This document shows, one piece after another, positions 8,464 through 17,071 of a stretch of DNA of 64,000 nt. The position numbers and the translations under genes are program-made. The notes under the pieces are model-generated. The model worked only from the letters and a program-made list of their open reading frames with translations. It did no database searches and was not told the origin of the DNA. Location: assembly GCA_017550645.1 (NCBI GenBank), contig JAFZOI010000025.1, positions 32,038 through 96,037 of the forward strand. Reading direction: 5' to 3'. Position 1 is the first letter of the stretch; the number at the start of each line of letters is the position of its first letter. The stretch comes from Oscillospiraceae bacterium. GTDB taxonomy: Bacteria; Bacillota; Clostridia; Oscillospirales; Oscillospiraceae.

Positions 8464-9234
8464 ATGGAGTATAAAGCATTCAAACGCAAAAACAAAAATA
8501 ATGCTGTGACAGACTCCAATTTCGAGCGGAAGCATATGATCGCCTCCAATATGAATTTCGCGGCGTCGGAGGCATATAAGCTTTTAAGAACGAACATCCT
8601 GTTTTCGTTCTCCGGCAAGGAGGGCTGCCGCGTCATCGGCATGACCAGCTCCTTCAGAGGCGAAGGAAAGAGCCTGACCAGCATCAATCTGGCATATACT
8701 CTTGCCGTTTCCGGCAAAAGCGTGCTCTTGATAGAGGGCGATATGCGCCTTCCGACCATGGCCAAGCGCCTCGGGATCTCCGCGAGCCCGGGTCTTTCCA
8801 ATATCCTCGTGGGCGTCAGCGCAGATTCCATCCCGTCCTTCGGCGTGAGCTCCGAAGAGGGAGTAAATGCTTCCGTCGACGTTCTGGTGTCGGGCGACGT
8901 GCCTCCGAATCCTTCGGAGCTTCTCGGATCCGAGCACATGCAGGCGCTTATAAAAACACTTCGCAAGCACTATGAGTATATCATTCTCGACCTGCCTCCC
9001 GTGACCGCCGTAACGGACGCGCTGGTGGCCTGCAAGCTGGTAGACGGCATGGTCGTGGTCGTGAGGAACAATCACGCCGTACGCCGCGCTCTGACGGAAA
9101 CCATCCGTCAGCTCAGGCTGGTCGACGCGCATATCCTCGGCTTCGTATTCAACGGCGCTTCGGGCTCCGGCAGCGGCTATTACAGAGGCAAGAAGTACTA
9201 TCGCAGCAGTGACTATGAATACAAGAAGCAATGA
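8464..9234 (+). CDS. CpsD/CapB-family bacterial tyrosine kinase
   Basis: 256 residues, the standalone BY-kinase size. Walker A is SFRGEGKS (about 63-70), Walker A' is VLLIEGDMR (about 87-95) and Walker B is YIILDLPP. The C-terminus has the autophosphorylation tyrosine cluster (SGYYRGKKYYRSSDYEYKKQ). It phosphorylates itself with the aid of the preceding CpsC-like protein and controls polymer assembly and export. The A' motif has Glu-Gly-Asp where Asp-Ala-Asp/Gly-Asp is common, so one acidic position is conserved in character but not identity. It overlaps the phosphatase gene by four bases (ATGA), indicating translational coupling. Confidence 0.94.
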   Translation: MEYKAFKRKNKNNAVTDSNFERKHMIASNMNFAASEAYKLLRTNILFSFSGKEGCRVIGMTSSFRGEGKSLTSINLAYTLAVSGKSVLLIEGDMRLPTMAKRLGISASPGLSNILVGVSADSIPSFGVSSEEGVNASVDVLVSGDVPPNPSELLGSEHMQALIKTLRKHYEYIILDLPPVTAVTDALVACKLVDGMVVVVRNNHAVRRALTETIRQLRLVDAHILGFVFNGASGSGSGYYRGKKYYRSSDYEYKKQ

Positions 9235-9938
9235 TCGACTTTCATTCCCATGTGCTTCCCGGCATTGACGACGGCAGCGACAGCGTTTCCACATCTCTGA
9301 CGATGCTTGAGATGTGGCGCGAGCAGGGAATACCCCGGGTCTGCGCGACGCCTCATTTCGTTGCCGAGCGCACCACTCCCGCCCGATTCCTTCAGAAACG
9401 CGACGAGGCGTTCAATGAACTGCGGGCGGCGGCAGGGGACGGAGGCCCAGAGCTCCTCTTGGGAGCTGAGGTCCGCTTCTTCGACGGGATAAGCGCCGCA
9501 GATGAGCTCCCGATGCTCTGCCTTGAAGGAACACAGCTTCTTCTAATTGAAATGCCGTTTACCCGTTGGACGGAGCGGATGCTCGGAGAGATCACCGAGA
9601 TATGCAGGCGCGGGTTGATCCCCGTCGCCGCGCATCTGGAGCGGTACTTATCCTTTAACCCGAAAAAGATCATCCGCCGTTTCATGGATATGGATATCCT
9701 GATCCAGTGCAACGCCGAGTTCTTTCTGGAACGGCGAACGGAGCGCAAGGCTCTGGCCCTGATGCGGGAGGGGCGGATCCACTTTCTGGGCTCCGACGCA
9801 CACAATCTCACTTCCCGCGCCCCGAATCTCGGCCCTGCGCTGGCGCTAATCGAAAAAAAGCTGGGCCGCGAAGCCGTTGAGCGGCTGCTTCGGGTGGAAG
9901 AAAAGGCCGGCTTCGGAAGGGAGAGCGTGCCGCAATGA
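9231..9938 (+). CDS. cpsB: CpsB/CapC-type PHP-domain tyrosine phosphatase
   Basis: 235 residues. The N-terminal IDFHSHVLPGIDDGS is the metal-binding PHP signature (H5, H7), followed by CATPHF, further metal-ligand regions (LLLIEMPF, AAHLERY) and LGSDAHN near the end. This manganese-dependent enzyme removes phosphate from the CpsD tyrosine tail, completing the CpsBCD phosphorylation cycle. Both ends overlap neighbours by four bases (ATGA), so it is translationally coupled to the kinase before it and the sortase after it. Confidence 0.94.
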   Translation: MIDFHSHVLPGIDDGSDSVSTSLTMLEMWREQGIPRVCATPHFVAERTTPARFLQKRDEAFNELRAAAGDGGPELLLGAEVRFFDGISAADELPMLCLEGTQLLLIEMPFTRWTERMLGEITEICRRGLIPVAAHLERYLSFNPKKIIRRFMDMDILIQCNAEFFLERRTERKALALMREGRIHFLGSDAHNLTSRAPNLGPALALIEKKLGREAVERLLRVEEKAGFGRESVPQ

Positions 9939-10768
9939 AAAGACGAACCATTTATGCCATATGCGGCGCGGTCTTTCTGGCGATAGCGATCTTCTGCGGA
10001 GTAATGGCGATCCGGGGCCTGCGAGCTCCGAAGCCCACTCAAGCCGAACTGCTCGCGCCGACTTCGACGCCCGAGCCGACTCCCGATGCGACGCCTGCGC
10101 CCACTCCGACGCCGACACAAACGGCGGAACCGACTCCGACTCCGACGCCGGAGCCCACTCCCGAGCCGACTCCCACGCCGATCCCGTATGTAAGCCCTAT
10201 AGATTTCCAGAGCCTTATGGAAGTCAATCCGGACATATACGGATGGCTGCAGATCGACGGGACGAATGTGAATTTTCCGGTAGTGCAGAGCGCGACTGAC
10301 GATTCCTTCTATCTCGATCACGACAGCGACGGAAAGTACTCCGAAAACGGAGCTGTCTTTTCCGAGCACAGATACAATCACAGAGATTTCAACGATCCGG
10401 TTACGATCCTGTACGGGCATCACAAGTGGTCCGGCGCGATATTCGGCAATCTGCAGCAGTACTATACCGACAGCAAGTTCTTTGCCGAGGACAACAAGCT
10501 GAAAATCTATACCCCCACGGGGCTGCTTGAATACGGCGTATTCGCCGCCGTTCCCTACGGCAGAGACCATATCCTGTATTATAATGATTTTTCCGATGAC
10601 GAGGTCTTTGAGACCTTCTTCAGCGGTATCCTCAATACGCGGGACCTCAGCGCCCGTTTCAATGAGGAATACGCGCCGAAGGCGGGGGACAAGGTACTGA
10701 TCCTGTCCACCTGCTTTGCGGGCAACAATACCCGTCGCTTCCTGGTCATGGGCACCTTGCTCGACTGA
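9935..10768 (+). CDS. srtB: Class B sortase
   Basis: 277 residues. An N-terminal signal anchor (about 5-27) is followed by a long Thr/Pro spacer (about 40-83) and the sortase fold. Catalytic residues are visible: His162 in YGHH, Cys260 in LSTC and Arg267/268 in NNTRRF. The long helix-containing insert between strands and the DPVTILYGHH context are class B features. It cleaves a sorting motif and joins the protein to peptidoglycan on the outside of the membrane. The gene immediately downstream encodes a protein with an SPFTG motif, the type used by the class B sortase of Clostridioides difficile, so that protein is the likely substrate. Confidence 0.93.
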   Translation: MKRRTIYAICGAVFLAIAIFCGVMAIRGLRAPKPTQAELLAPTSTPEPTPDATPAPTPTPTQTAEPTPTPTPEPTPEPTPTPIPYVSPIDFQSLMEVNPDIYGWLQIDGTNVNFPVVQSATDDSFYLDHDSDGKYSENGAVFSEHRYNHRDFNDPVTILYGHHKWSGAIFGNLQQYYTDSKFFAEDNKLKIYTPTGLLEYGVFAAVPYGRDHILYYNDFSDDEVFETFFSGILNTRDLSARFNEEYAPKAGDKVLILSTCFAGNNTRRFLVMGTLLD

Positions 10769-10798
10769 CCAAATCACATAGAAGCGAAATAAGAGAGG

Positions 10799-10808
10799 AA
10801 GGAGGTGA
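10799..10808 (+). promoter_or_regulatory. Near-perfect Shine-Dalgarno sequence for the sorted protein
   Basis: AAGGAGGTGA matches the 16S rRNA 3' end over 10 bases and lies 5 bases before ATG 10814. It excludes the in-frame GTG at 10805, which lies inside it, and suggests the sorted protein is made in higher amount than its neighbours. Confidence 0.8.
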
Positions 10809-10813
10809 TTCCG

Positions 10814-11437
10814 ATGAAAAAACTACTCTCCATCGCGGTTGTGCTCATCCTGATCCTGTCGTTCACGGTTCCCGCCCTCGCGGCTACGGTGAATTATCCC
10901 AGTGTCTCCAATGGTGATATTGAGGTAACGGCGGAAGGCGATGTACGCGTCGTCGTCGAATACGCCGGTTCCAGTTCTATAGACGAGAACAGCATGCTGG
11001 CTGCTGCAAAGGGCACCGGTAAGGTGGAAGGCGACGATTTCAACGTCGATATGTTTGAAATCCATGCGGTTGACGCTGCCGGCAATAAGGTCGCGCAGAA
11101 CGACCCCATCACGTTCTCTTTTAATTATGAGAACGCGGATCTGCTTGTCGCTATCCTGATCCAGAACGCCGACGGAAGCTGGTCTGAGGTCAGCTTCAGC
11201 GTTTCCGGCTCGACGGTCACGATCAACGCTCCCCACCTGACGCCGTTCGCTCTGATAGTCAGACCGAGGAGCACTACTCCCACCGAGCCCGGCGAAACTC
11301 CCAGTGAAGGTGAAGGAGGCTCCCATTATTCTCCGTTTACCGGCGATTATACTGTGATTTGGGCTGCTGTGGCAGTCGCGATGGTCCTTTGCGCCGGCGC
11401 TTTCTTGATGAGTGCCCGCAAGAGAACTGCGGAGTAA
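10814..11437 (+). CDS. Secreted cell-wall-anchored protein with SPFTG sorting signal
   Basis: 207 residues. Signal peptide at 1-23 (cleaved near VPALA-A), a beta-rich exported domain of about 130 residues ending in the pattern LVAILIQNADGSWSEVSF ... TPFALIVRP common in clostridial surface proteins, a Thr/Pro/Glu linker, then a sorting signal: SPFTG (residues 173-177), a hydrophobic segment and the charged tail SARKRTAE. The motif fits the (S/N)PxTG pattern of class B sortases in Clostridia. It lies between srtB and an LCP gene. Inference: a surface protein anchored by the adjacent sortase and possibly the carrier to which the LCP enzyme attaches glycan. Confidence 0.85.
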   Translation: MKKLLSIAVVLILILSFTVPALAATVNYPSVSNGDIEVTAEGDVRVVVEYAGSSSIDENSMLAAAKGTGKVEGDDFNVDMFEIHAVDAAGNKVAQNDPITFSFNYENADLLVAILIQNADGSWSEVSFSVSGSTVTINAPHLTPFALIVRPRSTTPTEPGETPSEGEGGSHYSPFTGDYTVIWAAVAVAMVLCAGAFLMSARKRTAE

Positions 11438-11454
11438 TTCTTCGCAAGGGGGAT

Positions 11455-11481
11455 GGGTATCCGGCGCTCCGTCGGATACCC
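11455..11481 (+). other. Intercistronic hairpin
   Basis: A perfect 9-bp stem (GGGTATCCG / CGGATACCC) with a 9-base loop lies between the sorted-protein gene and the LCP gene. No U-run follows, so it is more likely an mRNA-stability element or partial attenuator than a full terminator. Confidence 0.55.
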
Positions 11482-11511
11482 GTTTCCGCTTGAAAGGGAT
11501 TGGTTGGAAAA

Positions 11512-12555
11512 ATGAGCCGTCGAAAAAAGAAACTCCTCCTGATCATCGGAATCGTAGTGATAATCGCCCTGGCCGTTGTCGCTTTCGTGCTGGCGTCGCG
11601 TTATGAGCGCTCGCGCGATATCGCCCCGGAGGGCGCAGGGTCCGCTCCGAACAGAGTGAATCTGTCGGGCGAGCCTATGTCGCCGGACGGAGAAGATCAG
11701 CATGCCGCGTCGATCTTCTATAACGGTCAGGAATACATATATAACGAAAACCTGTCCGCGCTTCTTATCCTCGGAATAGACGACGCCGCGCTCGTGGAGA
11801 CGGATTCGTCAAGAAATAAGAGCCAGGCGGATATGATCCTTCTGGCGGTCTTTGATCCGGACCGGGAACGCTGCACTCTACTGCAGATAAACAGAGATAC
11901 AATGAGCGAAGTTCCTGTGCTGGACAGCTTCGGTAAGTTCGTGCGCTATAAGGTCGAGCAGCTTGCTCTGGCGCACACCTATGGAAACGGCTTGGAAAAA
12001 AGCTGCGAAAACACCGTGGATGCGATATCCCGCTTCCTGTACGGTGTTCAGATCGAAAACTATTTCGCGTTCACCATGGACGCGATCCCTATATTGAACG
12101 ACCTCTTCGGAGGCGTCACGGTCACGATAGAGGACGATTTCTCCAACGTAGATCCCACTCTGGTCAAGGGGACCACTGTAACGCTCACGTCGGAAAACGT
12201 TGAAAACTATGTTCGAGCTCGTATGAACATGACGGAGGATCCGACGAACATAAACCGCATGAAGCGCCAACGCGCTTACCTCACGGGCTTGGGGGAGGCC
12301 ATGAAGAAAGCCTTTGCCGAGGATCCTTCCTACGTGTTCGATAACTATTCCGCGCTATCCGGATCTCTCGTCACCGACTGCTCGGTCAACCAGATGTCAG
12401 ATTATGCGGATCGTTTTTCTGGCTATACGATCTCAGCTATCGTCACGCCCGAGGGCGAGTCGGTTCCGGGCGAGAAGTTTATGGAATTCTATGTCGATGA
12501 GGAAGCTCTCCAGCAACTCGTGATCGATACATTTTATGTTCCGGTAGATGGTTGA
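11512..12555 (+). CDS. LytR-CpsA-Psr (LCP) family glycopolymer ligase
   Basis: 347 residues from ATG 11512 (AAAGGGAT 11 bases upstream; a TTG at 11500 has no spacing for a ribosome site). A signal anchor (about 8-28) is followed by the LCP domain: LLILGIDD, SQADMILLAVFDPDRERCTLLQINRDTM, the VEQLALAHTYG helix, and NINRMKRQRAYL with the conserved Arg-rich segment that binds pyrophosphate. LCP enzymes transfer glycopolymers from undecaprenyl diphosphate to peptidoglycan, or to protein in some actinobacteria. It is the last gene of the cpsC operon; the terminator lies 200 bases downstream. Confidence 0.94.
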   Translation: MSRRKKKLLLIIGIVVIIALAVVAFVLASRYERSRDIAPEGAGSAPNRVNLSGEPMSPDGEDQHAASIFYNGQEYIYNENLSALLILGIDDAALVETDSSRNKSQADMILLAVFDPDRERCTLLQINRDTMSEVPVLDSFGKFVRYKVEQLALAHTYGNGLEKSCENTVDAISRFLYGVQIENYFAFTMDAIPILNDLFGGVTVTIEDDFSNVDPTLVKGTTVTLTSENVENYVRARMNMTEDPTNINRMKRQRAYLTGLGEAMKKAFAEDPSYVFDNYSALSGSLVTDCSVNQMSDYADRFSGYTISAIVTPEGESVPGEKFMEFYVDEEALQQLVIDTFYVPVDG

Positions 12556-12958
12556 TGATCAATGACAGTTGATCGACCTTATTATCAACCGGGACGAGCA
12601 AGGCTTGATTTGTTCAACGGTATCAGCGTGTCTATGTCGATCCATATATTGTTTTTTTCCGGAAATGGGGGATAGTTGGAGCCTATGGTGGTCAGGATCG
12701 ATTCTTGGACACTGGCCCGCATCCATGAGCGGGAACAATCAATATGCAGGAAAGACTTAGCCCACACGCACAATAACATGCGGTGGGCTAAACGTTGTTT
12801 TTAATTGCGTGATGTCAGTAATACTGCTGGATACGCAAAGATATAGACTGTGAGAGTAAGCTTGAATACGATTTGACAAATATGTCTGCGCCGGAGCGTT
12901 CTTGTCCCAAAGAAATGGCATAATAAAAAAACGAATCAGTAAAGAAAAGAGGGATCAT
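12556..12958. other. Intergenic region between the control operon and the glycan island
   Basis: 403 bases. The first 200 bases have no recognisable coding content; short frames on both strands do not resemble known proteins. A terminator follows at 12757-12803. Downstream there is a consensus -35 TTGACA at 12873-12878 but no matching -10 at normal spacing. The AT-rich composition starts here. Confidence 0.5.
12757..12803 (+). terminator. Intrinsic terminator of the cpsC-LCP operon
   Basis: TTAGCCCAC (12757-12765) pairs with GTGGGCTAA (12783-12791), extended inward by CGCA/TGCG, and is followed by AACGTTGTTTTTAA. It separates the regulatory operon from the biosynthetic genes. Confidence 0.8.
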
Positions 12959-14365
12959 ATGCAGAAGCTGACTGGGATGAAGAAAGATCTCATCATGAGA
13001 GGTCTTAAGCTCTTGCATTCTCTGTTCACAGTTGGCCTCTTCTGCCTCTGCTGGTATATGTTCTACAGGACCACAGGCGATAAGCCAGCCTATGTTCGAT
13101 ACAATCCTTTGATGGTTGGCGCATATATAGTCATTCACATTTGCATGTATCACATCTATCAGGGGTACGTAGTCGGTTATAACAGGAAAACGGAGATCGT
13201 TTTTTCTCAGTTTCTTGCTGATCTGATCGCGTGCGCAATAGTTTGGGCTCTGGACATGCTCGCGTGGTTAAAGTGGATCAATCCTCTGTATTTTATTGGC
13301 CTTGTCGCCGCTCAACTCATTCACAATATCATTTGGGCGATAATAGCCAATATAGTTTATTTCAGAGTTCACCTTCCGAAGAAAACGATACTTATTTACA
13401 GAAATAAAAATGACCTTGCCAGATTGGCGGAGGCGTACAGATTCCCGGAAAAGTTTACCGTAGAAAGGACGCTTGAAAACCCTTCCTCTTTTGAGGAGAT
13501 ACAGAAAGAAGTGGAGGGATTTGGCGCAGTTTTCGTGGCGGGAATCCCGGCCTCTCTCCAAAACGGACTTGCTAAGTACTGTACTGAAAACGACATTCAG
13601 GGCTACTTTGCTCCGCATATCGGCGATATCATAATGATGGGAGCACATCATGTAAGACAGTTCAGTATTCCGATCCTAAATGTCAGAAGAGCCAAACCTG
13701 CCCCCGAATATCTGTTTATGAAGCGTATTTTTGACATTGTTGTTTCGGGTTTAGCAATCATCATCCTCAGTCCTGTGATGCTGCTGGTTTCAATCGGAGT
13801 GAAGGCATGCGATGGAGGTCCGATCCTGTATAAGCAAGTCCGGCTGACAAAGGATGGAAAGACATTTAAGATATGGAAATTCCGCAGTATGAGGGTCGAC
13901 GCCGAGAAAGACGGCGTGGCAAGACTTAGTTCCGGCGATAAAGATAATCGGATTACACCGATAGGAAAGCTGATAAGAGCTTGCCGCCTTGACGAATTGC
14001 CTCAACTGTTCAATATTTTCGGAGGATCGATGACGATCGTCGGACCGCGGCCAGAGAGACCGGAGATAGCTGCGCAGTACGAGGAGCTGATGCCCTTCAG
14101 CCTGAGGCTGCAGGTAAAGGCAGGGCTGACGGGATACGCGCAGATATATGGGAAGTACAATACAAATCCATATGATAAACTGCAGATGGATCTGCTTTAT
14201 ATAAACAGAATGGGAGTGTTCGAGGATATCAAGCTGATGTTCGCAACAGTAGCGATCCTTTTCAAGAAGGAGAGCACTGAAGGCGTGGCTTCAGGTAATG
14301 TGACGGCAGTAAGGAGTTCGGCAGAGAACGTGGACATACCCGAAGAGGATAAGGTGAATAATTGA
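12959..14365 (+). CDS. Polyprenyl-phosphate sugar phosphotransferase (initiating enzyme)
   Basis: 468 residues from ATG 12959, which has AAGAGGGA upstream; the in-frame TTG at 12902 lacks a ribosome site. The N-terminal half has several membrane helices and a Rossmann-like region. The C-terminal half is the bacterial sugar transferase domain: KRIFDIVVSGLAIIILSPVMLLVSIGVK, then GPILYKQVRLTKDGKTFKIWKFRSM, DELPQLFNIFGGSMTIVGPRPERPE and KAGLTGYAQIYGKYN. It moves a sugar-1-phosphate from a UDP-sugar to undecaprenyl phosphate, starting each repeat unit on the inner face of the membrane. The specific sugar is not predictable. Confidence 0.94.
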   Translation: MQKLTGMKKDLIMRGLKLLHSLFTVGLFCLCWYMFYRTTGDKPAYVRYNPLMVGAYIVIHICMYHIYQGYVVGYNRKTEIVFSQFLADLIACAIVWALDMLAWLKWINPLYFIGLVAAQLIHNIIWAIIANIVYFRVHLPKKTILIYRNKNDLARLAEAYRFPEKFTVERTLENPSSFEEIQKEVEGFGAVFVAGIPASLQNGLAKYCTENDIQGYFAPHIGDIIMMGAHHVRQFSIPILNVRRAKPAPEYLFMKRIFDIVVSGLAIIILSPVMLLVSIGVKACDGGPILYKQVRLTKDGKTFKIWKFRSMRVDAEKDGVARLSSGDKDNRITPIGKLIRACRLDELPQLFNIFGGSMTIVGPRPERPEIAAQYEELMPFSLRLQVKAGLTGYAQIYGKYNTNPYDKLQMDLLYINRMGVFEDIKLMFATVAILFKKESTEGVASGNVTAVRSSAENVDIPEEDKVNN

Positions 14366-14639
14366 ATCCTCTTCTTGCCTGAAAGCGCCAAGGGGACTTC
14401 CGTCGAACTGACCGTTGCATTGATACAAAGCGAAGAGCTTGGAGCAAGCGGACGAAAAGACGGATCTGCTTGTTAAAAAGGACAAGCCTGTGCCGCAGTC
14501 TGCAAAGTGTTTCTCATCATATGTGTTAAGACACCTATCAACGAAAAGGCGGTTCAATTTCGGCGCCTCACGTTGGAGATCCTCCGGAGAGAGGCCTTTG
14601 CCGGAGTTGACAGAACGATCTTGTTGGAGGATAAGCAGT

Positions 14640-15887
14640 TTGGATCATAAAGCCGCACTTGAAAATTGTAGGACAATCTGGATCATTAACCAGTATGCAT
14701 CCCATCTGGTCACGCGCCATGAGGAACTGGCCAAAACTTTTGCACAAAAAGGATATCGGGTTGCCGTTATCACATCATCTTTCCACCACGGAAGACGAGA
14801 GTATATTTTTGACGAGCCCGTTGTGTTTAGGCAGCTGTGTGAAGGCGTCACTTATGTTTATCTTCATTCCGGTCCCTCGTATCGGGACAACGGCGCGCGA
14901 CGGATTTTCAACATGATGGATTTTTGCCGCATGGTCAATGCCAATAAAACGGACATTGTCAAAAAAATCGGCCTCCCCTCATTTGTCATCGCTTCTTCTG
15001 CTCCGCCGTTCGTATGGGAGGTCGGTTACGGAATAGCCAAAAAATTTAAAGCTAAATTCATTGCCGAATTCCGGGACATCTGGCCGTTGTCCCTTGTGGA
15101 GATACAGGGGGTCAGTCCGAAGCACCCTCTCGTGAAGCTGTTCGGAATGATCGAAAAACGCGCCTATAAACGATCGGATGCCGTCGTGTCGACGATGCCG
15201 TACGCGTGGCAACATGTCGTGGAAGTTGCACGTGTGCCGAAAGAGAAAGTTCACTGGATGGCAAATGGCATCAGCGTCAGCGAGGTAAGCAAATGCCTGA
15301 TGGATGACGGCAGGCTACCTGAAGAGCTGGAGGATTACTTAAGCAATCATCGCTGCTGCATTTACATAGGAAGCATCGTAAAAAGCGAATTCGTAGACTT
15401 CCTAATCCGGGGGTTTAATAAAGTAAGAAATCCCGACATTTATTTTGCCGTCATCGGGGAAGGCCATGACAAAGAAAAAATGCAGGCTTTGGCGGCGGAA
15501 CTCAACGTCCGGAATATCCGGTTCTTTCCGGCTATTGACAAAAGCCTGATCCCAAAAGCGTTGTCTTTGGTAGAAGCCTGCGTTTCCGCGCATGGGAGCT
15601 TCCCGATTTATAGGTTCGGCCTGAGTATGTACAAGCTTAACGATTATCTTGCTTCGGGAAAACCGACCGTATTTGCATGCGACGCAAATAACATCGTGAA
15701 GGATGCCGGTCATTTTGGCATTCCGATGGGCGATGAAGAAGAATTTGCACGAACAATCGAGCATGTATTTGATCTGACCGAAGAGGAAAGGAACGCGCTT
15801 AAAGAAAAGGCAATCGAACTGATAGCAAAGGAATATGATTACCCCGTGATCGGACAGAGATATCTGGAAATGATGGAATCTCTTTAA
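14640..15887 (+). CDS. Glycosyltransferase, GT4 family (WbuB-like)
   Basis: 415 residues from a TTG at 14640, chosen because GGAGG (14627-14631) lies 8 bases upstream and the first family strand, TIWIINQYAS, begins 13 residues later; a longer in-frame ORF from 14439 would add 67 residues of odd composition. The N-terminal acceptor domain includes HEELAKTFAQKGYRVAVITSS and FIAEFRDIWPLSL; the C-terminal donor domain has IYIGSI and GIPMGDEEEFARTIEHV. The FRDIWP motif is typical of WbuB/WcaI-like GT4 enzymes. It probably adds an N-acetylated or amino sugar to the lipid-linked repeat unit. Confidence 0.88.
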   Translation: MDHKAALENCRTIWIINQYASHLVTRHEELAKTFAQKGYRVAVITSSFHHGRREYIFDEPVVFRQLCEGVTYVYLHSGPSYRDNGARRIFNMMDFCRMVNANKTDIVKKIGLPSFVIASSAPPFVWEVGYGIAKKFKAKFIAEFRDIWPLSLVEIQGVSPKHPLVKLFGMIEKRAYKRSDAVVSTMPYAWQHVVEVARVPKEKVHWMANGISVSEVSKCLMDDGRLPEELEDYLSNHRCCIYIGSIVKSEFVDFLIRGFNKVRNPDIYFAVIGEGHDKEKMQALAAELNVRNIRFFPAIDKSLIPKALSLVEACVSAHGSFPIYRFGLSMYKLNDYLASGKPTVFACDANNIVKDAGHFGIPMGDEEEFARTIEHVFDLTEEERNALKEKAIELIAKEYDYPVIGQRYLEMMESL

Positions 15888-15967
15888 AACGCGTGATTCA
15901 GGGAGATCGTTCCGATCGCGTTCGTATTAGATTATTCATTTACCAATAATGGCAGGAGTATACAAAT

Positions 15968-17053
15968 ATGAATTATGCATTGATAGGCTGCGGAAGGATC
16001 GCCGTTAACCATATAAAGGCTGTTGTAAACAATGGATTGAATATGGTCGCGGTCTGCGATATCGAACCGGAGAAAATAGACGATCTGTTCGAGAAAACAG
16101 GATACGACAAGCCGGTCGAAAAATACAGGGACTTCCGGCAAATGGTAGACGGGCATCCCGAGTTAGAGTTGGTATCCATTGCAACAAGCAGCGGCGTTCA
16201 TGCCGAGATCGCCCTGTACTGTATTGACAAGGGTATCAATGTTATTATCGAGAAGCCGATCGCCATGAGTCTTTCCGACGCGGACGAGATAATTCGCAGA
16301 TCGGAGGAAAAGAAAGTTAAAGTTTCCGCCTGCCATCAGAACCGTTTCAACATCGCGGTTCGGGAAATGAGGCATGCCGTCGAGACCGGAAGATTCGGAA
16401 AGCTCTCGCACGGGTCGATTCATGTAAGATGGAACAGAAACAAGGCCTATTATGAACAGGCTCCGTGGCGTGGGAAATGGGCTTCCGACGGCGGCGCGCT
16501 TATGAATCAGTGCATCCATGGAATCGACCTTCTGCGCTGGATGATGGGGGACGAAGTCGAAGAGGTCTACGGCGTTACTCGTCAGCAGTATCACGATTAT
16601 CTCGAGTGTGAAGATATCGGAATGGCTGTCGTTCAGTTCAAAAATGGCGCCGTCGGGACGATAGAAGGCACGGTGAACGTTTATCCGAAAAATCTGGAAG
16701 AAACGCTGTATCTGTTTGGAGAAACAGGTACGGTTAAGCTTGGTGGAACGTCCTGCAACAATATCGACGTTTGGGAGTTTGCGGAGGTCGAAGAAGAGGA
16801 TCAGAACAGGGTCAGTCTTCAAGAGGCGACAAGCAACGTATATGGGAACGGCCATACAAGTTTGTTCGCCGATATGATTGACGCTATCCAATCGAACAGA
16901 AAGCCCTATGTCGACGCCGTGGCGGGAAGAAACGCGCTGGAAGTTGTGCTTGCCATTTATAAGAGCCAGTTGACGGGACAGCCCGTAAAGCTTCCACTAA
17001 AGGATTTTGCTTCCACCGAGATGACAGGCATGTTCGGCGAGGGCAGTTTATAA
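15968..17053 (+). CDS. Gfo/Idh/MocA-family sugar-nucleotide 3-dehydrogenase (WbpB/GnnA-like)
   Basis: 361 residues. N-terminal Rossmann fold (YALIGCGRIAVNHIKAV), the EKPIAMSLSDAD segment whose lysine is part of the family catalytic site, ACHQNRFN, then DGGALMNQCIHGIDLLRWMMG, all typical of the WlbA/WbpB branch of Gfo/Idh enzymes. These oxidise C3 of UDP-GlcNAc or UDP-GlcNAc uronic acid. The next two genes encode the matching aminotransferase and N-acetyltransferase, so the three make a 3-acetamido sugar. ATG 15968 follows AGGAG. Confidence 0.88.
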   Translation: MNYALIGCGRIAVNHIKAVVNNGLNMVAVCDIEPEKIDDLFEKTGYDKPVEKYRDFRQMVDGHPELELVSIATSSGVHAEIALYCIDKGINVIIEKPIAMSLSDADEIIRRSEEKKVKVSACHQNRFNIAVREMRHAVETGRFGKLSHGSIHVRWNRNKAYYEQAPWRGKWASDGGALMNQCIHGIDLLRWMMGDEVEEVYGVTRQQYHDYLECEDIGMAVVQFKNGAVGTIEGTVNVYPKNLEETLYLFGETGTVKLGGTSCNNIDVWEFAEVEEEDQNRVSLQEATSNVYGNGHTSLFADMIDAIQSNRKPYVDAVAGRNALEVVLAIYKSQLTGQPVKLPLKDFASTEMTGMFGEGSL

Positions 17054-17071
17054 AAAAGGAGTAGCAGCGAC

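Noticed and set aside
12569..12779. Short frames on both strands in the gap after the LCP gene, possibly a transposase remnant
   Set aside because: No family motif, no inverted repeats and no target duplication seen; the peptides look random.
12873..12901. Promoter from the perfect TTGACA at 12873
   Set aside because: No acceptable -10 at 15-19 bases; noted in the intergenic entry only.
14439..14639. 67-residue N-terminal extension of the GT4 enzyme
   Set aside because: Composition unlike the family, and a good GGAGG site places the start at TTG 14640.
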